A stretch of 15,440 bases of DNA. It comes from Rhodospirillaceae bacterium UBA4468. Its GTDB lineage: Bacteria > Pseudomonadota > Alphaproteobacteria > Rhodospirillales > Casp-alpha2. Below, piece after piece: positions 6,580-14,364 of the stretch. The stretch lies in the NCBI GenBank assembly GCA_002389385.1, contig DGOK01000140.1:1-15440 (forward strand). Reading direction: 5' to 3'. The position numbers were made by a program, and so were the translations under genes. The stretch's first letter is position 1. Each line of letters begins with the position of its first letter. The notes beneath the pieces are model-generated. The model was not told the origin of the DNA. It ran no database searches and saw only the letters and a list, made by a program, of their open reading frames with translations.

Positions 6580-7239
6580 TTAAGAGGTCCAACCCATAAG
6601 ATCGAAAACAATCCCTTCAACATTTTCCAATGTCAGGAAAAGACCGACACCAGCAACAACAGCACCAGCAAGACGTGCCTGTATGGCTTGCGCAGTCAAT
6701 GCACCAAGGACTTTGGCAACCAGCCAACCAGCACCGAGGGCAATCGCATACTGAATAGCGCTGAGGCCAACCAGATAACCAATTAAGACCTGACCACCGA
6801 TTCCTGCTTCTTGTGACGCCAGAGCATCACCAAAAGCTGAGCCATGGAACAATCCGAAACCTGCAAAAATTGCGATAGCAGGCAACAAACTAAGGGCTTT
6901 ATCGGAAAGAACAACGGCGCCCAAAGTCAATAAAAAAAGTCCAATAATGACTTCTTTGGCTGGCAAGCCAATGCCTGTAGACATCGCATAACATCCAAAC
7001 AGCATCGCAACGATATATACCATAGGCGATGTGAAGCGTTGCTTAGTGTAAATGGCGGCAATACCGACTAATGCAACAAAGAATAGATGATCAAATCCTA
7101 AAAGCGGATGACCTACGCCTGATAGCAGACCGTCTGCAAATGTAACCATTGGCATGCCACCCAAAGAGTGGTGCGCGAATGCAAGTGTTGGTGTAAATAG
7201 CGCGATGACCGCAGCGCTGGCGCGAATAAAGTTCTTCAT
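6580..7239 (-). CDS. hupE: HupE/UreJ-family metal permease, probably cobalt uptake
   Basis: 219 residues from the ATG at 7239. A signal peptide-like first helix (ending LAFA, then HH) is followed by about six hydrophobic segments. Family motifs are HPLLGFDHLFFVA after the first helix and GLFHGSAFG in the middle; these His and Asp residues bind metal. HupE/UreJ proteins carry Ni or Co. The cobalamin riboswitch upstream argues for cobalt, as in other B12-regulated HupE genes. I chose ATG 7239 over ATG 7245 because the ribosome site GGGAG (7246-7250) is six bases from the former and directly abuts the latter. It ends with TAA, followed by an unusual hairpin pair and the PCuAC gene. Confidence 0.88.
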   Translation of the reverse strand: MKNFIRASAAVIALFTPTLAFAHHSLGGMPMVTFADGLLSGVGHPLLGFDHLFFVALVGIAAIYTKQRFTSPMVYIVAMLFGCYAMSTGIGLPAKEVIIGLFLLTLGAVVLSDKALSLLPAIAIFAGFGLFHGSAFGDALASQEAGIGGQVLIGYLVGLSAIQYAIALGAGWLVAKVLGALTAQAIQARLAGAVVAGVGLFLTLENVEGIVFDLMGWTS

Positions 7240-7250
7240 ATTCATCTCCC

Positions 7251-7270
7251 GTTCGTCTCACCCGACAAAC
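7251..7270 (-). promoter_or_regulatory. Expression-platform hairpin of the cobalamin riboswitch at the hupE ribosome site
   Basis: On the minus strand GTTTGTC (7264-7270) pairs with GACGAAC (7251-7257) around loop GGGTGA; the ribosome site GGGAG follows at once. The segment GTGAG (7257-7261) can pair with CTCAT (7381-7385) in the L5 region of the aptamer, the expected L5-L13 kissing contact. This suggests control of translation start, not termination; no U run follows. Confidence 0.6.
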
Positions 7271-7283
7271 ATTAGGGTTGTAG

Positions 7284-7472
7284 AAATGTGGCAGGTATCC
7301 TGGCTCACGTTCATTACCTAGCTCTGTTTTTGAGTGGAAAACGCTTACAGTTGCGGGGGCAGCTTCGGTTTTAGCCTCTGATGAGTACGCCTCACCGTAT
7401 TCCCTTTTCATCCGCCCTTTCAATCGATCAAGCGGAACCACGGGGGAACACTACGAGTATGCCCCTACATTC
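7284..7472 (-). promoter_or_regulatory. Cobalamin (B12) riboswitch upstream of hupE
   Basis: Read on the minus strand the core signature is clear: AAAAGGGAATACGGTG, then GCTGCCCCCGCAACTGTAAG, and the B12 box GCCAGGATACCTGCC near the 3' end. GAATGT (7467-7472) and ACATTT (7284-7289) can close P1. Known cobalamin riboswitches bind adenosyl- or related cobalamins and reduce expression of B12 synthesis or cobalt-uptake genes. This one sits 45 bases before hupE. The 5' boundary is approximate. The remainder up to trhO (7473-7624) must hold the divergent promoters; none is clear. Confidence 0.95.
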
Positions 7473-7624
7473 GCAAGGGTCTCTGTGATCCTATTAAAGA
7501 ACATTCATAGATGTACATTGTTTGGCCCTGCATATACGAAATCTGCGCTGAAATGGTTGTTTTGATCGTATTGCTTGAGTATGAGTACGCATTATAGAAA
7601 TGACCCAGTGAGAGATTTTTAAGC

Positions 7625-8614
7625 ATGCCTGATGGCGTCGACATTAATGCAGACAACGCCTCTTTTGTCGTTGCAGCGTTCTATAACTTTACAGCCTTGC
7701 CTGACTTTGAGGTCTATCAAGAGCCATTGCAGACCTTGTGCAGATCGCACGGCGTCTATGGAACCGTGCTCCTTGCTCACGAGGGTATCAACGGCACCAT
7801 TGCCGGTTCACGTGATGGCATTGATGCAGCCTTAGCGTATATCAAACAAATTCAAGGCTGCGACGCACTTGAGCATAAAGAGTCTTTTGCTGCGGAAAAC
7901 CCATTCCACCGGATGAAGGTGCGGTTAAAGAAAGAGATCGTCACCATGGGCGTGCCGAACATCGATCCCAGCCAGGTCGTGGGCACATATGTCGACCCGC
8001 AAGATTGGAATGACCTCATCTCGGACCCAAACGTTGTCGTCATTGATACCCGTAACGATTATGAAGTCGGTATTGGAACCTTTGAAGGGGCGATAAACCC
8101 TAATACGACGAACTTTCGTGATTTCCCTGACTGGTTTGAAAATCAGACTGAACTCTTGGCTGAGATCGATAACGGCAAGAAAGTCGCGATGTTCTGTACC
8201 GGCGGTATTCGTTGTGAGAAAGCGACAGCGTTCGTAAAGCAACAAGGCATTGAGAACGTGTTCCATCTTAAAGGTGGTATCCTCAAATATCTCGAAAACA
8301 TTCCGCAAGATAAGTCCATGTGGGATGGTGAGTGCTTCGTATTTGATGAGCGGGTCTCAGTAAAGCATGACCTTGCACTTGGCAGTTATGATATGTGCCG
8401 CGCATGTCGCAACCCGATCGATGACGCTGATAAGGAATCGCCGAAATATACGCCCGGTGTCAGTTGCCCAAAGTGCTTTGATGTCAGTAACGACCAACAA
8501 AAAGCCCGTTATGCGGCACGACAAAAGCAAATGACGTTGGCCAAAGAACGTGGTGAAACACATATCGGTCATGATTACGACGATCCAAAGAAGTCCGGAA
8601 AGGCAGATGGCTGA
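7625..8614 (+). CDS. trhO: tRNA uridine(34) hydroxylase, rhodanese family
   Basis: 329 residues with the UPF0176/YceA layout: an N-terminal acylphosphatase-like domain (AAFYNFTALPDFE and LLAHEGINGTIAGS), a rhodanese domain (VVVIDTRNDYEVGIGTFEGA) with the active-site loop FCTGGIRCEKA, and a C-terminal cysteine pair region (CRACRNP, CPKCFD). TrhO hydroxylates U34 of tRNAs with oxygen to give ho5U, the precursor of cmo5U-type wobble bases; the rhodanese Cys is required. The length is normal and all motifs are intact. The start has only a weak GAGAG site about 10 bases upstream. It overlaps the next gene by 8 bases, so the two are co-translated. Confidence 0.95.
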   Translation: MPDGVDINADNASFVVAAFYNFTALPDFEVYQEPLQTLCRSHGVYGTVLLAHEGINGTIAGSRDGIDAALAYIKQIQGCDALEHKESFAAENPFHRMKVRLKKEIVTMGVPNIDPSQVVGTYVDPQDWNDLISDPNVVVIDTRNDYEVGIGTFEGAINPNTTNFRDFPDWFENQTELLAEIDNGKKVAMFCTGGIRCEKATAFVKQQGIENVFHLKGGILKYLENIPQDKSMWDGECFVFDERVSVKHDLALGSYDMCRACRNPIDDADKESPKYTPGVSCPKCFDVSNDQQKARYAARQKQMTLAKERGETHIGHDYDDPKKSGKADG

Positions 8615-9266
8615 GCCTACGCTCCCAACTTTATATTCTTTTCGTCGCTGTCCTTATGCGATGCGGGCGCGCCTTGCGTTAAGTGCGAGCCGCCAGCAAT
8701 GCGCCCTTCGTGAAATCGTCCTCAGGGACAAACCCGCCGATATGATCGCGCTTTCCCCGAAGGCAACAGTGCCGGTTTTGAAACTTCTAGATGACACCGT
8801 ATTGGAAGAAAGCCTCGATATTATGCATTGGGCTCTGGGCGAGAACGATCCAGAAAACTGGCTTGATCCTGAAGTGGGAACATCGGCAGAAGTGAAAGAA
8901 TTGATCGCCGAGAGCGACGGCCCTTTCAAGCATAACATTGATCGATACAAATATGCGATCCGATATGAAGAAGGTACAGATCCCGTTTTTCATCGGACTG
9001 AAGGCGCGGCATTCCTAGAGAAACTCAACGGCCGCCTCGGAAAGCACACACATTTGTTTGGGGATCGTCCGTGCTTGGCAGACTTCGCCATATTTCCATT
9101 CGTACGACAGTTCGCGAATACAGACCGCGCTTGGTTCGATGCACAGCCCCTACCCCATTTACAAGGCTGGCTTGCAGGTCATCTGGAATCAGAACGCTTC
9201 AAAAGCATTATGACGAAATGGCCAGTTTGGGCGATCGGCGATGAAGAGCCGGTCTTTCCCGCTTAG
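8607..9266 (+). CDS. Glutathione S-transferase family protein
   Basis: 219 residues from the ATG at 8607. The thioredoxin-like N-domain begins LYSFRRCPYAMRARLAL, a CPYA motif like those of Cys-type and glutaredoxin-2-like GSTs; later comes KATVPVLKL (the cis-Pro that binds glutathione) and EESLDIMHW. The helical C-domain holds DRPCLADFAIFPFVRQF, where the LADFAIFP stretch is the usual N-capping box. The upstream in-frame start at 8550 lies inside trhO and is not used: AAAGG sits 4 bases before ATG 8607. Substrate unknown. It converges on the helicase gene with one base between the two stop codons. Confidence 0.9.
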   Translation: MAEPTLPTLYSFRRCPYAMRARLALSASRQQCALREIVLRDKPADMIALSPKATVPVLKLLDDTVLEESLDIMHWALGENDPENWLDPEVGTSAEVKELIAESDGPFKHNIDRYKYAIRYEEGTDPVFHRTEGAAFLEKLNGRLGKHTHLFGDRPCLADFAIFPFVRQFANTDRAWFDAQPLPHLQGWLAGHLESERFKSIMTKWPVWAIGDEEPVFPA

Positions 9267-9267
9267 T

Positions 9268-11103
9268 TTAAAGCGATGCCAGATGATCAGCTGCGTTGAA
9301 GTACGGTAGATTATCCTGAGGTGAACAGCCAAGGATCGCAACGCGTTCGGCAATCTTAACGGCCTTCTGGTATTTGCGTTCACATTCGGAACGTGTCTGT
9401 GATTCAAACACACCACCACACAACGAAATGCCATAGTTAGCTTGCAGAGTGCGAATATCGCGGCGCGTATGCATACCGTCAGCTAAGGCTGAGAGATCAA
9501 AATCGATCTGCTTTACGATCTGGAACTTGTTCTCGACTAGGAACGCACGGATATGTGTCTCGGCCGCTAGTGCCGCATCCCAATATTCAGACTCAGATTG
9601 CGTTGGCTCTCCTGAAACTTCGGCAAACGCCATGCAGAACGTCAGGAAGGCTTGTTCGTTTGGTGTCGCATTCTTCCATGCAGACAGGCCTAGACCGTTC
9701 CACACAGACAGATTGAGTTTGCTATAGAACTCGGGTACCCGATCAAAGAACAACTGATGCAGTTTGTTTTCATTGAGCGAGCTATCCAGCTTTTGTTCTT
9801 TGTAAATATCGATCGCTGCGTAAGCGCCACACACGGGACACGTATCATTTTCATACGCATCTTTCTTATAAACGTGTGAGCAGTATGTCCCACCTGGCAG
9901 ATTGTTCTTACAGAGCAGATAGGTCTCGCTTGCTTCTTCGTTATCTTGCTGCTGGCCAATCCAGTTAAAGCGGTTCTTGAATTGCATATATGAACGTGGG
10001 TGGCTCCAAAGGCTCCACTGCAATTTTTCAACGGGACCAAAAGTGCTCCAGTTAGAACTCACATCAATGACAATACACTTATCTTTGCCAGGGGCAGATC
10101 TTAACCCGCGACCAACCGTCTGACCCCAGAGGACCTTCGATAGTGTCGGGCGAAGGTGAACGATAATATTACAGTTAGGGTTATCCCAACCTTCAGCCAA
10201 AACGCCAACCGATACCATGGCTTCAATCTCGCCATCCTCGTGCTGCTTCAATAGCTTCATACGTTCTTTAATAGGCGTTCCCGCCGTAATGATTTCTGCT
10301 TCAATCCCAAACTGTCGTATGGAATTGAGTGTTACCTCGGCGACACTGACATCTGTACAGAACCAGGCTGATACTGGCTTCATCTTAAGCTTCTCGCGTT
10401 CTTCTTTATAAGCCCAAATAGCATAATCAATCATCGACGACTTGATGATTTCACTTGCCAGTGTCGCAATAGGAAACTCGCCTGAGCTAATATCGATACT
10501 ATCTAAATCAAGATCATGTACAAAATGTGGACGATAGATCGGTTGAACGAGAATGCCCTCGTCGATCAAATCCTCAATGTTTGCACAATCGATAATCGCA
10601 TCGAATGCAAGGTTGAGCTGATCACGTTGATCACCAGTGCGTCGTTCTGGTGATGCCGTTAAGCCCATAAACTGCGCGGTTGATTTGCCGTGCTCTTGAA
10701 ACTCGTCAATGATCCGCTTGTAGCCACGCCCGTTTGGCGAAACCCGGTGCGCTTCATCTACAATGATCAGATCAGCTTTAAGAATAGCGTCTGCCAGAAC
10801 TTCTTTGGCGCGCATACTCGTCGACAATAACAGATCGTACCCCTCAAAAGCAGGGCCCGTATCTGAAACCGCAAGCTTTTTGACATTATGGCTTACTTTT
10901 AACGCGCGCTCGAGTTGTTCCAACAGGACCAACCGATGGCACAAAACGATAACTTTTTTGCCTTTGTAAAACCGATCGACAATCTCGCGCGCGAGCACGG
11001 TTTTACCCGCACCTGTGGGTGCTTTGAGAATAAAACGACGGTTCTGTTTTATAATCTCAGGGTAACTATCGATGATTTTTTGTTGCCAGCCTCGAAGATG
11101 CAT
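9268..11103 (-). CDS. DEAH-box superfamily 2 helicase, RadD/YejH-like
   Basis: 611 residues. LRGWQQKI (about 3-10) is the Q-motif region. Motif I APTGAGKT spans 28-35, motif II DEAH 116-119 and motif III TAS 149-151. In the second RecA domain are VSVGVLAEGWDNPN, then VGRGLRSAPGKDKCIVID (motif VI). A cysteine cluster follows (CKNNLPGGTYCSHV and CPVCGAY), probably a zinc site, before a helical C-terminal part. The GRGLR.APGK..C...D block and the post-helicase zinc module resemble E. coli RadD, a repair helicase that works with RecA and SSB. No methyltransferase lies beside it, so a type III restriction subunit is less likely. The start has a weak AGAGA site. Intact; TAA stop. Confidence 0.82.
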   Translation of the reverse strand: MHLRGWQQKIIDSYPEIIKQNRRFILKAPTGAGKTVLAREIVDRFYKGKKVIVLCHRLVLLEQLERALKVSHNVKKLAVSDTGPAFEGYDLLLSTSMRAKEVLADAILKADLIIVDEAHRVSPNGRGYKRIIDEFQEHGKSTAQFMGLTASPERRTGDQRDQLNLAFDAIIDCANIEDLIDEGILVQPIYRPHFVHDLDLDSIDISSGEFPIATLASEIIKSSMIDYAIWAYKEEREKLKMKPVSAWFCTDVSVAEVTLNSIRQFGIEAEIITAGTPIKERMKLLKQHEDGEIEAMVSVGVLAEGWDNPNCNIIVHLRPTLSKVLWGQTVGRGLRSAPGKDKCIVIDVSSNWSTFGPVEKLQWSLWSHPRSYMQFKNRFNWIGQQQDNEEASETYLLCKNNLPGGTYCSHVYKKDAYENDTCPVCGAYAAIDIYKEQKLDSSLNENKLHQLFFDRVPEFYSKLNLSVWNGLGLSAWKNATPNEQAFLTFCMAFAEVSGEPTQSESEYWDAALAAETHIRAFLVENKFQIVKQIDFDLSALADGMHTRRDIRTLQANYGISLCGGVFESQTRSECERKYQKAVKIAERVAILGCSPQDNLPYFNAADHLASL

Positions 11104-11159
11104 TTCTCTATTTTCGTCACTTTATTTAGGGGAGAAGCGGCGGAGTATAGCAGGCACTA

Positions 11160-11186
11160 ATTACAAGTCGAGACACCGCTTGTAAT
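11160..11186. repeat. Inverted repeat between the divergent helicase and ABC exporter genes
   Basis: ATTACAAG (11160-11167) and CTTGTAAT (11179-11186) form a perfect 8-base inverted repeat with an 11-base spacer, 57 bases before the helicase start. It has no T run and could be an operator for a dimeric regulator of either gene. The rest of this 228-base gap is AT-rich; TTGTTT (11244-11249), 17 bases, TAGATT (11267-11272) is a weak candidate promoter for the exporter operon. Confidence 0.4.
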
Positions 11187-11331
11187 CATTCGTTTCATAA
11201 TGTTTCTTAGCATAGCAAACATACATGGCGATTCCTAAAAAAATTGTTTAAATTCATTATGTTATGTAGATTATGGGTCATGCTGAACCTCTCAGAATTT
11301 ATCCTTATTTTGATATAAAATTGAGCCTTTT

Positions 11332-13052
11332 ATGAACGAATTGCTACGCCGCCTGAGATCTAGACCTGTTATTACGGGCGAACTCCTGTTCGGTTCGTTC
11401 CTGGTCAACATCATGGCCATGGCTTCGCCTTTGTTCGTTATGCAGGTTTTGAACCGTTATGTTGGCCAGGGTGTCGACGCGACGTTGTACACATTAACCA
11501 GTGGCGTGTTGATTGCGATTATCTTTGAATTTGTGCTCAGACAATCCCGCACATCGCTTGCCCGGGGCATCAGTGTCGGCCCTGACGAAGAAACCGCACT
11601 CAAAGGTTTTGAGACATTGGTTAAGGCAAAGGTCCCTGCCCTTGAACAAACCCCCGCGGAAACTCGCAAAGAAATTTTAAATGGCACCACCGCCATTGAG
11701 TCTGCTTATAACGCAACAAACATCACGACGATCCTGGATGCCCTTTCACCGTTCTATTTGTCTTTGTCCTATATATTATTGAGCCGTTACTGGCTTACGT
11801 CGTGATTTGTTTTATTGTTGGTGTGTTCCTTGTTGGCCTGATCGGGCATCGAAAAATGCAAGGTATGGCGCAGAACATTCAACAGGCCTCAGCTGACGGC
11901 AGCGCGTTGATGGGGACAGCAACCCGTGAAGCCGACATGATCCGTAGTTTTAATGCGGGCTCATATCTCCAGGATGCCTGGTACAAGCATATCACAGCAG
12001 CACAGAAAATGCGCCGCGATATGAGTGGTGTTCAAGGGATGGTGCAAACGGTCACTCAAAGTGCCATGGCCTTGATGAGCGTCGCTGTCGTGGCCGTAGG
12101 TGCAACGCTTGTTGTGATGGGACAAATGGACGTTGGCGTGATGATTGGCGGCAATATCCTGGCCGTACGCGCTCTTCAGCCGGTCACGAAACTTGCACAA
12201 CTTGGTTCTGCTTTTGTGAAGGCGAGAGAAGCATTGGATATGTTTAAAAAATTTGAGCACGTTGAGGCTGAGGCTGAAATAGGTTCGACCATTACGAACT
12301 ACACAGGTCGCATTGAATTTCGTGACGCTGCATTCACTTACCCTAAAAGTAAGCTTCCAATCTTTGAGCAACTTAACCTAACGATTGATACCGGTCAGGT
12401 TCTTGTCGTTATTGGTAACAACGGTATGGGTAAGTCGACTTTTGCGCGATTACTGCTCGGACTTGTTGAGCCCACGCGCGGACAAATCCTGGTTGATGGC
12501 TTGGATATGAAGCAACTGGCCCCAGCATGGTAGCGCCGCCAAGTTGTATTCCTGCACCAAGAGCCAGCACTTTTGAATGCAACTATCCGCGATAATATTT
12601 TGATCAATAATCCTGATGTCGATGACGAACGGTTGGCGAGTGTTATCGACAAGTGTAGCCTCAGAAAATTTCTTGATGAAAGCTCAGAAGGCTTGAATAC
12701 GATGATTGCCGATAATGGTTGGCAGTTATCTGAAGGTATTCGTCGACGTATTGCGCTAGGCCGTGCATTGGCGACAGATGGTGCCTTAGTTGCCATCGAT
12801 GAACCAACTGAGAGCCTGGATGCAGAAGGATGCCGTGCAGTCTATCAAGCTCTGGCAGGTATGGCTGAACAAGGGCGGACCATTATTGTGATGTCGCACG
12901 ATAGCGATATCGTCAAAGGTCTACACATCCAACTCGATTTAAACTCGAAGCCTGTGCCAAAGATTACGCGCGTGGGGCAAAAGGCATTACCAAAACCGGA
13001 CCCGAAACTGCCGCCACCAGATCCAAAAATTGAAAAGGCCGACAAGGCATGA
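11332..13052 (+). pseudogene. Broken type I secretion ABC exporter gene (permease-ATPase)
   Basis: The gene starts MNELLRRLRSRP. Membrane segments include GSFLVNIMAMASPLFVMQVL and SGVLIAIIFEFVL. Near 11752-11756 (after ALSPF) the frame changes: the family pattern continues FVFVLYIIEPLLAYVV in the next frame, so one base is missing there. The second frame covers the other membrane helices and the ATPase: Walker A GNNGMGKST, a TAG at 12531-12533 inside LAPAW / RRQVVFLHQEP (where relatives have a second Trp), Q loop FLHQEP, signature LSEGIRRRIALGRAL, Walker B LVAIDEPTESLD and H loop VMSHDSD. Repaired length is about 573 residues, normal for a PrtD/LssB-like exporter without a peptidase domain. 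Both lesions must be overcome to make an exporter. It ends TGA, overlapping hlyD by ATGA. Confidence 0.88.
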
Positions 13053-14350
13053 GCGACATGACCGCCCCCAACTCAGGGCCATCTGAAAAGATCTCTCTGG
13101 CGACACACAGTACATTCTGGGTCGCAGCGCTCTGCGTCGTTGTTTTTACGGTCTGGGCATCCATAAGCAAACTGGATATCGTCAGTGTTGCCGTGGGTGA
13201 GGTTATCCCCTCCTCTCAAGTCAAAACGGTGCAACACTTAGAAGGTGGAATCGTTCGTGAGATTATGGTGCGCGAAGGCAGTGAAGTTAAAGCCAATCAG
13301 CCATTGATCGTCATAGAGCCAACCGTAAGCAGCGCCGATGTTGCAGAACTACGTGTAAGGCTGACATCTCTAGAAACTGATATCGCACAGTTCAAAGCTT
13401 TATCTGAAGGCAAAGACACCGCGACATTTTCCGATGAGATAAAGGTCGAATACCCTGAGCTGGTCGCACAAGCACAGAAACGGTTTAAAACGCGGCTTGC
13501 CCGTCACAAAGGCAACCTTAACTCTCAAGAACAAACGGTTCTGCAGCGGCGTCAGGAAATCAACGAGATCAGACAACGTATTGTTGGCAGCAAGAAGAGC
13601 CTTTCATTAGTTAGCGAACAGGTGGGTATGAGCCAGGAACTTCTGGCTAAGAATCTTACAAACAGTTTTCGCCATTTGGATTTACTCAAAGAAGAACGCA
13701 CCCTTCAAAGTACTGTTGAGGCGGATCAAGCGGCGCTCTTGCGCGCAGAGTCTGCGTTGAGTGAACAGCAAGCGGAACTCGCATCCATTCAAACAACGTT
13801 CGCTGACGAGGCGCAGAAATCTCTGGAAACGGCACGGCTTCAATCACGTGAATTAAGCAAACGTATTACAAAATTTGAAGATAGCTTAAATAGAGCGATT
13901 GTGCGCTCTCCAGTCGACGGAGTCGTGAAGACCAAGCATGTCGTGACTGTTGGTGGTGTCGTACGTCCGGGTGATCCTGAAGTCGATGTTGTGCCTATCG
14001 GTGACAAGCTTGTCGTTGAGGGCAAGCTTCCAACTCAGGACATCGGTTACGTCGCAAACGGTCAGGCAGCTGTTGTGAAACTCGCATCATCTGACGCTAT
14101 TCGATTTGGTAAACTCGACGCGCAGGTTATTGAGGTCAGCCCGGACACACTGATGTCACCTGAAGGCTTCCCCTTCTACCGGGTCCGTATTGAGATTGAA
14201 AAAAGTTATTTTGAGAATGGAGAGCTGCGTTATGAGCTCTTTCCTGGCATGCAGGTTATTGCCAGCATTCACACCGGTGAACGGACAGTCCTAGAATATA
14301 TTTTAGACCCTCTCCGCCACCGTATGAGTAATGCTTTCCAAGAACGCTAA
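13049..14350 (+). CDS. HlyD-family periplasmic adaptor of a type I secretion system
   Basis: 433 residues. A short cytosolic N-terminus precedes one membrane anchor (about 23-41, FWVAALCVVVFTVWASI). Then a lipoyl-like half, VQHLEGGIVREIMVREGSEV, a long coiled-coil region of Glu/Gln/Leu-rich heptads (about 95-285), the second lipoyl half (IVRSPVDGVVKTKHVVTVGG), a beta-barrel domain, and the typical end LDPLRHRMSNAFQER. Adaptors of this type link the inner-membrane ABC exporter to TolC. The start overlaps the stop of the exporter gene (ATGA), indicating translational coupling, which the upstream lesions would disturb. The gene itself shows no break. No tolC-like gene lies in the window. It ends 14 bases before the convergent RTX gene. 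Confidence 0.93.
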   Translation: MSDMTAPNSGPSEKISLATHSTFWVAALCVVVFTVWASISKLDIVSVAVGEVIPSSQVKTVQHLEGGIVREIMVREGSEVKANQPLIVIEPTVSSADVAELRVRLTSLETDIAQFKALSEGKDTATFSDEIKVEYPELVAQAQKRFKTRLARHKGNLNSQEQTVLQRRQEINEIRQRIVGSKKSLSLVSEQVGMSQELLAKNLTNSFRHLDLLKEERTLQSTVEADQAALLRAESALSEQQAELASIQTTFADEAQKSLETARLQSRELSKRITKFEDSLNRAIVRSPVDGVVKTKHVVTVGGVVRPGDPEVDVVPIGDKLVVEGKLPTQDIGYVANGQAAVVKLASSDAIRFGKLDAQVIEVSPDTLMSPEGFPFYRVRIEIEKSYFENGELRYELFPGMQVIASIHTGERTVLEYILDPLRHRMSNAFQER

Positions 14351-14364
14351 AGCGTCTCAGCTTA

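Noticed and set aside
7091..7656. Two minus-strand open frames (7091-7441 and 7465-7656)
   Set aside because: They lie across the riboswitch and the trhO promoter region and out of frame with hupE; neither shows protein-like motifs.
9268..11103. Type III restriction subunit or other defence system built on the DEAH helicase
   Set aside because: No methyltransferase, nuclease or other defence gene is adjacent; its neighbours are a GST-like gene and a secretion operon, and its motifs fit a RadD-like protein.
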